This document shows, piece by piece, positions 30,855 to 39,871 of a stretch of 64,000 bases of DNA (positions are counted from its first letter, which is position 1; each line of letters begins with the position of its first letter). Made by a program: the position numbers and the translations under genes. The stretch is from NCBI RefSeq assembly GCF_048381675.1, contig NZ_JBLWIS010000011.1:1-64000 (forward strand), given 5' to 3'. This stretch comes from Advenella sp048381675. Lineage in GTDB: Bacteria; Pseudomonadota; Gammaproteobacteria; Burkholderiales; Burkholderiaceae_B. The notes under the pieces were generated by a model. That model was given only the letters and a program-made list of their open reading frames with translations. It ran no database searches and was not told the origin of the DNA.

Positions 30855-32399
30855 TTATTTGTTCCGATAGCTGTCGCTGACCATTTCAAAGGCAAACAGG
30901 CGGCAGTCAAGCGCGCCGTTAAAAAGCGGAATGCGCTGTTTGGGTTTGAGCCTGAGTTTTTTGGGCAGGTCAAGGTCACTGGAAATAATATGCACGTTCC
31001 AGTTGGCAAATTCTTTTTTCAGGCAGGAAGACCATTCGCGCCACAGGGTGTCGTCTTCAGGGTCCATGCGTTCGCCATAAGGCGGGTTGGTGATTAGCCA
31101 GCCACGTTCGGCCGGAGCCTGGGTGAAGCGGGCATCCTTGACATCAAAGAAAATAGAGGCGTCGGACAGACGGGCCCGGTGCAGGTTGTCTTTGGCCGCT
31201 GCAATGGCGTGCGGGTTGATATCAGACCCATATAACGGCGTTTCCAGTCTGGGGGCCATGCGGCTTAGCGCATCTGCTTTCAGGTCTTTCCAGCGACGGT
31301 AGTCAAAATTGCGCAGGCGTTCGAAGCCAAACGGGCGTGAAATACCGGGCGGTACGCCCTGGGCAATCCAGGCCGCTTCGATAAGAATGGTGCCACTGCC
31401 GCAGAACGGGTCATACAGGGGCATGGAAGGGTCCCAGCCTGAAAGGGCCAGAATGCCCGCTGCCAGGTTTTCCCTGAGTGGGGCTTCACCTTTGTCAAGG
31501 CGCCAGCCACGCTTGAACAGGGACTCGCCAGAGGTATCCAGGTAAAGGGTGGCGCTGTCGCTGGACAGGAACAGGTGTACCTTGGCATCGGGGCGGACAG
31601 TGTCGATACTGGGACGTTCGCCTTCACGGTCGCGCAGGCGGTCGCAAATGCCGTCTTTGGCCTTCAGGTTACAGAACATGAGGCTTTTCATGGGGCTTTT
31701 GATGGCAGAGGTGTCTACCCGTAGCGTGTGTTCAGCACCAAACCATTGCTCCCAAGGCGTGTCATAAGCCAGTTCGTAAATATCATCTTCGGTCATGATG
31801 GGAGCATGTGAGACCTGTACCAGAATCCGGGTGGCCAATCGTGAATACAGATTGGCCCGCATGATACCCATCCAGTCGCTGCTAAAGGCACAGCCGGCAC
31901 GTCCTTTTTCCACGTTTTCAAAGCCCAGGGCGCTGATTTCCTCGAACAGGACGTCTTCAAGCCCTTGGGGGCAGGGAGCAAATACCCGGAATATTTCGGT
32001 GTGCTGGTACTGGGTTCTTTGTCTGCGTGGCTCTTTGCGAGGGTTTCTAGACGCTTCGTAGGACGAGTCACCCTTGACCACAGCGGGTTTGCGGGTGTTT
32101 TTTTGTGTATCGGGAAATTGCCCGATGGTTTCAGCGCCACGGCTTAAGCGGTCGGCAAGGCTGGGGCGATGCTTGGCATAGCCTGCTGTGCGGGGCAGGG
32201 GGCGTGACTGAATCTTGTTTTTGATGGTTTTGTCGGCGCTTGTGCTGGACTCGGCAAAACTGGCCAGGGCAACTTTTCTGGCGCGGGCACCGGTACGCAG
32301 GCGCGGTTTTTCAGGCGTGGATTCGGCGTTTTGGTCCTTCTGGGTAGGGGACTTTTTTAGAATAAGCTTTGGGCGAGGGGTTTTGGTGTCTTCAGACAT
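30855..32399 (-). CDS. rlmL: 23S rRNA guanine-N2 methyltransferase (RlmL-type, THUMP domain)
   Basis: This 514-residue SAM-dependent RNA methyltransferase resembles the RlmL half of the enterobacterial RlmKL fusion, without the RlmK half. Residues 1-135 are a basic, disordered extension. A THUMP domain follows (about 140-250). The methyltransferase domain has the SAM site DPFCGSGTILIEAAW and the catalytic NPPYGER. It methylates G2445 in its known relatives. The ATG at 32399 lacks a strong ribosome site, so a later start inside the extension is possible. Confidence 0.88.
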   Translation of the reverse strand: MSEDTKTPRPKLILKKSPTQKDQNAESTPEKPRLRTGARARKVALASFAESSTSADKTIKNKIQSRPLPRTAGYAKHRPSLADRLSRGAETIGQFPDTQKNTRKPAVVKGDSSYEASRNPRKEPRRQRTQYQHTEIFRVFAPCPQGLEDVLFEEISALGFENVEKGRAGCAFSSDWMGIMRANLYSRLATRILVQVSHAPIMTEDDIYELAYDTPWEQWFGAEHTLRVDTSAIKSPMKSLMFCNLKAKDGICDRLRDREGERPSIDTVRPDAKVHLFLSSDSATLYLDTSGESLFKRGWRLDKGEAPLRENLAAGILALSGWDPSMPLYDPFCGSGTILIEAAWIAQGVPPGISRPFGFERLRNFDYRRWKDLKADALSRMAPRLETPLYGSDINPHAIAAAKDNLHRARLSDASIFFDVKDARFTQAPAERGWLITNPPYGERMDPEDDTLWREWSSCLKKEFANWNVHIISSDLDLPKKLRLKPKQRIPLFNGALDCRLFAFEMVSDSYRNK

Positions 32400-32411
32400 G
32401 TATATTGTTTT

Positions 32412-32834
32412 TTAAAAAGGTTTGATAATGACCAGCGCAACAATGAAAAGTAACAAAAAGACCGGAATCTCGTTAAACCATCGGTAATAAACGTGGGAAC
32501 GTGTGTTTTTTTGTTGTTCGAATTGCTGGTAAATACGGGCGCAGGTGTAATGATAGCCAAGTACAAAGGCCACCAAAAGCAGTTTGGCGTGCATCCAGCC
32601 GTCGGTAAGCCCGATTTTGAACTGTATCATCATCCACAAGCCGAAAATAACGGCGGGGATGGCGAGTTTGTTGGTAAAGCGCAGCAGGCGCGCTGCCATT
32701 CCCAACATTGCCTGGTAGGCATCAGGGTTAGTGGTTTGCGCCATGTTCACATAAATGCGGGGCAGGTAAAACAGTCCGGCAAACCAGGAGGTCACAAAAA
32801 CGATATGCAGGGTTTTAAGCCATAAATACAACAT
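32412..32834 (-). CDS. hemJ: Protoporphyrinogen IX oxidase HemJ
   Basis: This 140-residue inner-membrane protein has four hydrophobic segments and the HemJ landmarks. These are LKTLHIVFVTSWFAGLFYLPRIY at the start, with the conserved histidine; HAKLLLVAFVLGYHY with its essential lysine region; and RWFNEIPVFLLLFIVALVIIKPF at the end. HemJ oxidises protoporphyrinogen IX in haem synthesis in bacteria that lack HemG and HemY. It is one base group away from proA upstream, so both may be cotranscribed. Confidence 0.9.
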   Translation of the reverse strand: MLYLWLKTLHIVFVTSWFAGLFYLPRIYVNMAQTTNPDAYQAMLGMAARLLRFTNKLAIPAVIFGLWMMIQFKIGLTDGWMHAKLLLVAFVLGYHYTCARIYQQFEQQKNTRSHVYYRWFNEIPVFLLLFIVALVIIKPF

Positions 32835-32844
32835 TTTTTTACCT

Positions 32845-34107
32845 TTATTTGCGAAGTTGGCCGTTACCGTTCAGTACCCATTTGTAGGTGGTCAGCCCTT
32901 CAAGGCCTACGGGTCCACGGGCATGCAGCCGGTTGGTGGAAATGCCGATTTCCGCACCCAGGCCATATTCAAAGCCATCGGCGAAAACAGTGGGCAAGTT
33001 GACATATACAGAGCTAGAGTCTACCTGTCTTTGGAACTGGGTGGCTTCATGAATGCGTTCGGTAATAATCGATTCGGTATGGCCAGAGCTGTGTCGGGCA
33101 ATATGCTCGATGGCTTGTTCAAGACTGTCTACCACGCGGATGGCCAGAATCGGCCCCAGGTATTCGGTATCCCAGTCTTCGCTACTGGCCGGCAGTGCGG
33201 CGGGAATAATTTGGCAGGTTTTATCGCAGCCGCGTAGTTCAACCTTATGTTCGGCATAGGCTTGTGCCAAGCGGGGAAGCACTTCCCGGGCAATATTGGC
33301 ATGCACCAGCAGGGTTTCCATCGCACCGCAGATGCCATAGCGGAAAGTTTTGGCATGCAGCGCAACCTGAAAGGCTTTTTCAAGGTCGGCGTGCTGGTCG
33401 ATGTAAACGTGGCAGTTGCCGTCAAGGTGTTTGATCAGGGGAACACGGGCTTCTTCGCTAAGGCGTTTGATCAGGTTTTTACCGCCTCGTGGAATAATCA
33501 CGTCTACATATTCGGTCATGGTAATCAGCTTGCCTACCGCAGCCCGGTCGGTAGTGCTGACCACTTGCACAACAGATTCTGGCAGGCCGGCATGTTCAAG
33601 GCCTTCGCGAATGATATTGCCCAAAGCCAGGTTTGAATGAAAAGCCTCGCTGCCGCCACGCAAGATGGTGGCATTGCCCGATTTCAGGCAAAGTGCAGCG
33701 GCATCAATCGTGACGTTGGGGCGCGACTCATAAATAATGCCAATGACGCCAAGCGGTACCCGCATTTGAGCGATGTTAATGCCATTGGGCAATACGCGGG
33801 TGGCGCTTAAGCTGCCTACCGGGTCTGCCATGCCGGCAATTTGGTTCAGTCCGGTCGCCATTAGGTTAAGGGCTTTGTCGGAAAGGGTCAGGCGGTCAAG
33901 CAGGGCTGGTTCCAGATGGTTGTTTCGGGCGTTTTCCAGATCTTTGGCGTTTTCAGCCTTTAGATAATCGGCTTTTTCAAGCAGGCGCTGCGCCATGAAG
34001 CGCAAAGCCGTTGACTTTTGCTCATCGCTGGCTTGCATGATGAATTTGGATGCTTTGCGGGCCTGCGTGCCAATTTGCTCCATGAGCTCATTTACAGATT
34101 GCGTCAT
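32845..34107 (-). CDS. proA: Gamma-glutamyl phosphate reductase
   Basis: This 420-residue enzyme makes glutamate semialdehyde for proline synthesis. It is of aldehyde-dehydrogenase fold. The catalytic cysteine is in RYGICGAMETLLVH, near residue 255. GVIGIIYESRPNVTIDAAALCLKSGNA, near 115-141, and GLEGLTTYKWVLNG at the end are typical. The ATG lies 23 bases after the holA stop. Confidence 0.97.
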   Translation of the reverse strand: MTQSVNELMEQIGTQARKASKFIMQASDEQKSTALRFMAQRLLEKADYLKAENAKDLENARNNHLEPALLDRLTLSDKALNLMATGLNQIAGMADPVGSLSATRVLPNGINIAQMRVPLGVIGIIYESRPNVTIDAAALCLKSGNATILRGGSEAFHSNLALGNIIREGLEHAGLPESVVQVVSTTDRAAVGKLITMTEYVDVIIPRGGKNLIKRLSEEARVPLIKHLDGNCHVYIDQHADLEKAFQVALHAKTFRYGICGAMETLLVHANIAREVLPRLAQAYAEHKVELRGCDKTCQIIPAALPASSEDWDTEYLGPILAIRVVDSLEQAIEHIARHSSGHTESIITERIHEATQFQRQVDSSSVYVNLPTVFADGFEYGLGAEIGISTNRLHARGPVGLEGLTTYKWVLNGNGQLRK

Positions 34108-34129
34108 TTTTAATAATCAACCTTGTTAT

Positions 34130-35182
34130 TCATAAAATAGCCGGGTTCACGACTTTTAAAGCCAGTCGGGTGATTTCTTCCCAGGCGTCGTCCATACGGC
34201 CATTAACGGGGTAGCCTTTGAAAAGGCGATCTATGTCATGGGCATGCTGGATCATGCCCATTAAGTGTTTTAGCGAGAGCCTTTCAAGGGCCTGGCGTAT
34301 TAATTTATCGCGTGGCGGAAAAATATACAATTGCCTGAAGAGGCCTGCGATATTCTCACCCTGCTGGCGGGCTGTTGCCAGCGTGTAAAGGGTGCGTATT
34401 TCCCGGGTCATCACGCCAAGGACTAATGGCAGCGCCTCGCCCTCGGCTTTCAGCCCCTGGATCATCCTGACTGTTCTTTGCCCATTGCCTTCCAGCATTG
34501 CATTGGACAGGGCGAAGACATCGTAACGGGCAACATCAAGAATGGCCTGTTCGATGTCTTCTGCCTGGATCTTGCCTTCAGGGTACAGCAGGCCCAGCTT
34601 GAGAATTTCCTGGTGGGCGGCAAACAGATTGCCTTCTACCTTGTCGGTAATCCAGGCAAGCGTCGCCTCATCGACAGACTGGTTTTGCCGTTTGAGGCGT
34701 TGTTTGATCCAGGCCGGTAAATGCTGTCGATCGATGTTGGCAATATTGATAACCGTGGCGGTTGCCAACAGTTGTTGGGCCCATTTGGATTTTGCCGTGG
34801 TTTTGTCCAGTTTGGGCAGGCTGATAACGATAACCGTATCGCTGATTTCACCTTTCTGTACCTGGGCGGCCAGATCAATAAGTGCCGTGGCACCGGTTTT
34901 CCCGGGTTTGCCGGTCGGAATGGTGATTTCGAGGATTTTCAGGTCGCCAAACAGGGAGATGCTTTGCGTGCACTCCTGAATGGCATTCCAGTTGCCATTG
35001 GCGTCAAGGATAAGGCTGGTGCGTTCGTTATAGCCTTTATCCCTACACGCCTGCCGTATGCTGTCAACGGTTTCATTGCGTAGCAGGAGCTCGTCAGAGC
35101 AAACGCAATAAAGTGTATCCAGTGCTGTGGCGGGCTGGATAATATGACTGGCAAACGAATCATGGCTAAAGGTTTGTCCCAT
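34130..35182 (-). CDS. holA: DNA polymerase III delta subunit
   Basis: This protein of about 350 residues is the clamp-loader delta subunit that opens the sliding clamp. It carries the family arrangement: LYCVCSDELLLRNETVDSIRQ near the start, then a poorly conserved AAA+-like fold, then LGLLYPEGKIQAEDIEQAI and a C-terminal collar domain. I chose ATG 35182, just after the lptE stop, over a TTG at 35200 inside lptE. The order leuS-lptE-holA is widely conserved. Confidence 0.92.
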   Translation of the reverse strand: MGQTFSHDSFASHIIQPATALDTLYCVCSDELLLRNETVDSIRQACRDKGYNERTSLILDANGNWNAIQECTQSISLFGDLKILEITIPTGKPGKTGATALIDLAAQVQKGEISDTVIVISLPKLDKTTAKSKWAQQLLATATVINIANIDRQHLPAWIKQRLKRQNQSVDEATLAWITDKVEGNLFAAHQEILKLGLLYPEGKIQAEDIEQAILDVARYDVFALSNAMLEGNGQRTVRMIQGLKAEGEALPLVLGVMTREIRTLYTLATARQQGENIAGLFRQLYIFPPRDKLIRQALERLSLKHLMGMIQHAHDIDRLFKGYPVNGRMDDAWEEITRLALKVVNPAIL

Positions 35183-35183
35183 A

Positions 35184-35765
35184 CTACTTTGCGGGTACAA
35201 CAGACTGGGCCGGGTTGTATTCCAGGTAGGTCGTAATGACTTCTTGTGAAGTAATACGACGGATCAGGCGATCGGCAATACTTCTTTCCATGTCTTCATA
35301 CAGTTGCGCCATTTCTGCCTGTTTGGCTGCGGCGTCATCTTCATCGTAAGGAAGCTGGCGCGTTGCCGAGATTCGGGAAACGGGAATCAGTTCATTGTCA
35401 CGGCTGTCTGTCATGGAAAAGGTCAGCACCAGGCCAAGCTCGTATTCTTCTACTTTGCCCTGCGCGTCAAGGGAAACTTCACGGCTGGAGCGTTCAAGAC
35501 TTAGCTGCAATAACTTGGCTTCTGCCCGATCCACATCTTCGGTAATTAAGGTTGCGGGTGCGTTCGCCTGTATCAAGCGCCAGACCCTTGCCCCGAAGGC
35601 AGAGTTTTGCGGGATATTGGTATACAGCGTCGTAAAGGGCAACACGGTGGGGCCGCGCATCTTGAAGCCACAGCCGGCAATGAGCAGACACAGGAGAATG
35701 CCCGCTGCCAGCAGCAGGTGAATACGTTTGGCAGAGGGGATGTCTAAATGTGCTTGTGTCTGCAT
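35184..35765 (-). CDS. lptE: LPS-assembly lipoprotein LptE
   Basis: This 193-residue outer-membrane lipoprotein plugs the LptD barrel and helps to place lipopolysaccharide at the cell surface. A signal peptide with lipobox LIAGC (cysteine 32) is followed by GFKMRGPTVLPFTTLYTNIP, which is typical. The start of the next gene, holA, follows the stop by one base. The ATG is 7 bases after the leuS stop in transcription order. Confidence 0.93.
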   Translation of the reverse strand: MQTQAHLDIPSAKRIHLLLAAGILLCLLIAGCGFKMRGPTVLPFTTLYTNIPQNSAFGARVWRLIQANAPATLITEDVDRAEAKLLQLSLERSSREVSLDAQGKVEEYELGLVLTFSMTDSRDNELIPVSRISATRQLPYDEDDAAAKQAEMAQLYEDMERSIADRLIRRITSQEVITTYLEYNPAQSVVPAK

Positions 35766-35772
35766 GTTTTGC

Positions 35773-38430
35773 TTATCCTACAACGTTGATCAGCTTGCCA
35801 GGAACGATAATGACTCGTTTGGGTGGCCGGCCTTCAAGGAATTTTTCAACTGATTGATGGGCCAGTGCCAGCTTTTCAATGTCTTCTTTGCTGGATCCGT
35901 TAGGTACATTAATAGAACCGCGCAGTTTGCCATTGACCTGCAGCATCATCTCGATTTCATCGGCAATAAGGGCTTGCTCGTCGAGTTCGGGCCATGGTGC
36001 ATCCAGCAGGTCTCCATACGCTTGGGCATAGCCAAGTTCACTCCAGAGATGCCAGGTAATATGGGGAACGACCGGGTACAGCATGCGCAACAGAATGCCA
36101 ATGACTTCCTTGATGGCAGCATCCGCTTCGGCACTGGCTTCCAGTTTGGCGTCTTCAATCGCATTGAGCAGTTTCATGTTGGCAGAAACCACTGTGTTGT
36201 ATTGAATGCGCTCATAGTCATAATTGGCTTGCTTGAGCAGGGAGTAAGCGGTGCGACGCAGGTCTTTGACCGCTTTGGGGGCATTGTCCCAGTCAGGTGT
36301 TGTAGCGGTTGCGCGCGCAATAATGGCTTTATGGTTGTAGGCCATAGACCAGAGGCGCTTGAGGAAGCGGTGTGAGCCTTCCACGCCGGAGTCGGACCAT
36401 TCAAGGGTTTGCTCTGGAGGGCTGGTGAACATGACGAACAGGCGGGCGGTATCGGCACCCAGGGTGTCGATAAGGGCCTGTGGATCTACACCGTTGTTTT
36501 TGGATTTGGACATGGTGCCAATGCCACCGTAATCCACCGGAGAGTTGTCTTTGATAAGACGTGCGCCAATAATGCTGCCTTTTTCGTTATAGACGTTTTC
36601 AACCTCTTCGGGCCAGAAATATTCAATGCCGCCTTTTTCGTTTTTGCGGGAATAGATATGGTTAAGCACCATGCCCTGGCAAAGCAGTTTCTTGAAGGGT
36701 TCATCAAACTTGAGCAGGCCCATGTCACGCATGACTTTGGTCCAGAAGCGCGCATACAGCAAATGAAGCACGGCATGTTCGATGCCACCAATGTATTGAT
36801 CCATTGGCATCCAGTAGTCGTTGCGGGTATCGACCATGGCATTGTTGTTGCCGGGCGAGGTATAGCGCATGAAGTACCAGGAAGAGTCGATGAAGGTATC
36901 CATGGTGTCGGTTTCGCGACGGGCCGGCTTGCCGCATTTGGGACAGGAGCAGGACAGGAATGCTTCATGTTTGCTAAGCGGGTTGCCACTGCCATCGGGA
37001 ATCAGCTCTTCGGGCAATTTTACCGGCAGGTCTTTTTCGGGTACGGGAACCGGGCCGCAATCTGCACAGTGAATGATGGGGATTGGGGTGCCCCAGTAAC
37101 GCTGGCGTGAAATACCCCAGTCGCGCAAGCGCCAGGTGGTTTGTTTCTCGCCCAGGCCTTTGTCGGACAGCACGCTGGCAACGGCATCAACAGCCTGTTG
37201 GTAGTTCAGGCCGTCGAACTGGCCTGAATTGACGACAATGCCGTTTTGTTTGTCGGCGTACCACTCTTGCCATTCTTCGGTAGAGTATGTTTTGTCTTGA
37301 ACCGCGATGACCTGCTTGATGGGCAAGCGGTATTTGAGGGCAAAAGCGAAGTCTCGTTCATCGTGTGCCGGTACGCCCATGACGGCGCCATCACCGTAGC
37401 TCATGAGGACGTAATTGCCCACCCAGATTTCAACCTGTTCATTGGTAATGGGGTGGGTCACAAACAGGCCGGTAGGCATACCTGCTTTTTCGCGGGTTGC
37501 CATCTCGACTTCGGTGGTGCCGCCTTGCTTGCATTCTTCAATAAAGGCCGCTAGGGCAGGGTTGGATTGTGCTGCATGGCTTGCCAGTGGATGTTCCGGG
37601 GCAACTGCGCAGAAAGTAACGCCCATGATGGTGTCGGGGCGAGTGGTGAAAACGTACATGCGGCCATCCTGGATAAGCTGGCCTTCGTTGTTTTTGATTT
37701 CATGGGTAAAGGCAAAACGAACGCCTTCGCTTTTGCCAATCCAGTTTTCCTGCATCAGGCGCACACGTTCGGGCCAGCCGGGCAGGTTGTGCTTGACTTC
37801 GTGCAGCAGTTCTTCGGCATAGTCGGTAATGCGCAGGTAGTAACCCGGAATTTCGCGTTTTTCAACCAGGGCACCCGAGCGCCATCCGCGACCGTCAATG
37901 ACCTGCTCATTGGCGAGTACCGTGTTGTCTACGGGATCCCAGTTAACGGTTTGGGTTTTGCGGTAGGCAATGCCTTTTTCCAGCATTTTCAGGAAAAACC
38001 ATTGGTTCCACTTGTAGTATTCAGGATCGCAGGCACACATTTCGCGTGACCAGTCAATGGCCAACCCCATTGCCTTCATTTGTTTTTTCATGTACGCAAT
38101 GTTGTCGTACGTCCATTTGGCAGGGGGGACTTTTGACTTGATGGCAGCATTTTCGGCAGGCATGCCGAAAGCGTCCCAGCCCATGGGCATTAACACGTTG
38201 AATCCGCGCATGCGCAGCTGGCGTGCCATCATGTCGTTGATGGTGTAGTTACGGACATGGCCCATATGCAACTTGCCGCTTGGGTAGGGCAACATTGAAC
38301 AGGCATAAAACTTGGGCTTGTCATTGCCGTTACTGTCTTTGGCGTGCTCTGTTACCAGATAGGCATCTGTGTCTTGCCAGTTGCGTTGAGCGTTTTGTTC
38401 TACTTCCAGTGGGGTATATTGTTCCAACAT
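35773..38430 (-). CDS. leuS: Leucyl-tRNA synthetase
   Basis: This 885-residue class I synthetase charges tRNA-Leu. The HIGH motif appears as YPSGKLHMGHVRNY (about 49-62). The KMSKS motif appears as TMSKSKNN (about 640). The editing domain has TTRPDTIMGVTFCAVAPEHPL and GDGAVMGVPAHDERDFAFA. A zinc-like CxxC pair (CADC; CSCPKCGKP) is present. It is the first gene of leuS-lptE-holA-proA-hemJ on the minus strand. A TATAAT-like -10 box lies at 38481-38486 (minus), but no good -35 was found. Confidence 0.97.
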   Translation of the reverse strand: MLEQYTPLEVEQNAQRNWQDTDAYLVTEHAKDSNGNDKPKFYACSMLPYPSGKLHMGHVRNYTINDMMARQLRMRGFNVLMPMGWDAFGMPAENAAIKSKVPPAKWTYDNIAYMKKQMKAMGLAIDWSREMCACDPEYYKWNQWFFLKMLEKGIAYRKTQTVNWDPVDNTVLANEQVIDGRGWRSGALVEKREIPGYYLRITDYAEELLHEVKHNLPGWPERVRLMQENWIGKSEGVRFAFTHEIKNNEGQLIQDGRMYVFTTRPDTIMGVTFCAVAPEHPLASHAAQSNPALAAFIEECKQGGTTEVEMATREKAGMPTGLFVTHPITNEQVEIWVGNYVLMSYGDGAVMGVPAHDERDFAFALKYRLPIKQVIAVQDKTYSTEEWQEWYADKQNGIVVNSGQFDGLNYQQAVDAVASVLSDKGLGEKQTTWRLRDWGISRQRYWGTPIPIIHCADCGPVPVPEKDLPVKLPEELIPDGSGNPLSKHEAFLSCSCPKCGKPARRETDTMDTFIDSSWYFMRYTSPGNNNAMVDTRNDYWMPMDQYIGGIEHAVLHLLYARFWTKVMRDMGLLKFDEPFKKLLCQGMVLNHIYSRKNEKGGIEYFWPEEVENVYNEKGSIIGARLIKDNSPVDYGGIGTMSKSKNNGVDPQALIDTLGADTARLFVMFTSPPEQTLEWSDSGVEGSHRFLKRLWSMAYNHKAIIARATATTPDWDNAPKAVKDLRRTAYSLLKQANYDYERIQYNTVVSANMKLLNAIEDAKLEASAEADAAIKEVIGILLRMLYPVVPHITWHLWSELGYAQAYGDLLDAPWPELDEQALIADEIEMMLQVNGKLRGSINVPNGSSKEDIEKLALAHQSVEKFLEGRPPKRVIIVPGKLINVVG

Positions 38431-38590
38431 GACTTTTTGCGGTAAAAAATGGGCTTGGGAGGAATCCCGTAAAACGTATTATTATAAGTCTTTACAGATT
38501 GAAGTAGGTTGTTTTGTCACTTGGGATTGAATTGAAATATCTGTTCCTTGGCAAGGTTGCATGGATGGAGTTTCCGTGGTTGGAGAATAG

Positions 38591-39331
38591 TTACTTGAGC
38601 AGATCAGGCAACAGTGCCTTGAAAGCGCCTGAAGTACGCCGGCTTGATTTGGTTTTGTTCAGAATTTGTGTTATGTGATATTTGACGGTATTGCTCTTTA
38701 TGTGCAGGCAGTCGGCAATGTCTTTGTTTGTCATGCCAGTAGCAATGCATCTGCTGATTTCCATTTGCCTGGGAGACAGTACCGGGTATGTGGTGTTCAG
38801 ATAATGGTTAACCAGATGCTGCCTGATTAAATATCGGGCGGAAAAAACCAGCTGTTTGAGCTGAAACAGTTGTTGTTCAATTTCATGCATGGAAACGGGA
38901 TGACTGGTTCTGAGCAGGACCAGGGAGCTTTTCCTGCTTCCGGACATATTCTGGTAGGGTAAATCCAGGCCGTATAATCGTGGAAAATCCTGAAAAAGCC
39001 TGATGAGGTCTGGGTGATTGGAAAGGTTGTTTTTGTCCCAGGAAAATGTTTTGCACAGGGCGCTTGAGTCGGTGTTTATGTGGCTGAGCGGATTGTTTTT
39101 CAGGACAATGCCATCCTGGAGGTTTTTCAGGCATGAATGTGGCAGGTTGCTGGCACACAGGAACCGGGACTCGGTATCGTTAAAGGGAAAGGGCAGGTTT
39201 TGAATGTAGACATAATATTCTAAACCGTTATTATGTAATGACTGTTTTAAGAATGTTTGCTGTTCAGTTTTATCCAGAGGATTTAAAACTGATTGAAGCA
39301 TCAGGTTGGTTATCATTTTTATCTCGCTCAC
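38591..39331 (-). CDS. LuxR-family regulator, solo, with autoinducer-binding-like domain
   Basis: This 246-residue protein has a C-terminal LuxR helix-turn-helix, LSPRQMEISRCIATGMTNKD and IADCLHIKSNTVKYHITQIL, at about 182-225. The N-terminal domain has a spacing resembling acyl-homoserine-lactone receptors (YYVYIQNLP...NNPLSH...FSWD). Several of the usual ligand residues are not conserved, for example the DP pair appears as NP. No luxI synthase is in the window. It may respond to foreign signals or to another ligand. It is divergent from the small lipoprotein gene. Confidence 0.85.
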   Translation of the reverse strand: MSEIKMITNLMLQSVLNPLDKTEQQTFLKQSLHNNGLEYYVYIQNLPFPFNDTESRFLCASNLPHSCLKNLQDGIVLKNNPLSHINTDSSALCKTFSWDKNNLSNHPDLIRLFQDFPRLYGLDLPYQNMSGSRKSSLVLLRTSHPVSMHEIEQQLFQLKQLVFSARYLIRQHLVNHYLNTTYPVLSPRQMEISRCIATGMTNKDIADCLHIKSNTVKYHITQILNKTKSSRRTSGAFKALLPDLLK

Positions 39332-39389
39332 TACTAAATATGTTACGTATTGTTAATTTTTTGTAAATAATAGCTTGCGAGTCAGAATG

Positions 39390-39408
39390 TGCACGTAATA
39401 ATGCACGT
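39390..39408. promoter_or_regulatory. Direct repeat in the luxR-lipoprotein intergenic region
   Basis: TGCACGT occurs at 39390-39396 and 39402-39408, 12 bases apart, and the first copy overlaps the palindrome GTGCAC. It lies between divergent genes and could bind the LuxR-type protein. It does not look like a classical lux box. Confidence 0.35.
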
Positions 39409-39509
39409 TTGTTTGATTTATTTCAAAAGATAAATTGAAGTGAAAATCATCAATCAGTCATTTGAAAATAAATGTTCCGTTTTGGAAAAAAATAGCTGGG
39501 GGGATAGCG

Positions 39510-39782
39510 GTGCATTTGATCAAAGCGCTTGTTGTTGGGATGCTGCCTGTTTTATTGACGGCTTGTGGAGGTGTGTTGTATGAAAAAACAGATGTCCATC
39601 TGATTCTTCCTTGCTATAAGGATAAAAATACTTGTATGAAGCAAATGACAAACACGTGCATGAAAGAGTTTTCGGGCAAGGTTTTGGAAAATGAGACCCG
39701 TGACGAGGATGTGCCGGTGGTTTATGTCCTGTGTCGCCCAGCGCAAAACCAAACCGCCGGTGATGCCAAGGCGGAAAGTTAG
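39510..39782 (+). CDS. Small hypothetical lipoprotein
   Basis: The protein is about 90 residues long with a lipoprotein signal (HLIKALVVGMLPVLLTAC) and lipobox LTAC. I chose GTG 39510, which follows GGGGGGA by five bases, over a TTG at 39462 that has no ribosome site. The mature part has four more cysteines (CYKDKNTC; TC; LC) spaced as if paired in disulphides, and a basic/acidic mix. I recognise no family. It probably sits in the outer membrane or periplasmic leaflet. Confidence 0.65.
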   Translation: MHLIKALVVGMLPVLLTACGGVLYEKTDVHLILPCYKDKNTCMKQMTNTCMKEFSGKVLENETRDEDVPVVYVLCRPAQNQTAGDAKAES

Positions 39783-39871
39783 CCTTTATACTTGCCCAGG
39801 CGTGTTTTAAAGCCAGGGCAGGTGTTGCGAAAGACTATTTGCCTTCAATTTACTTTGAATTTACCCTTAAG

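Noticed and set aside
36409..37110. 233-codon plus-strand frame inside leuS
   Set aside because: It is antisense to a conserved part of leuS and has no family features.
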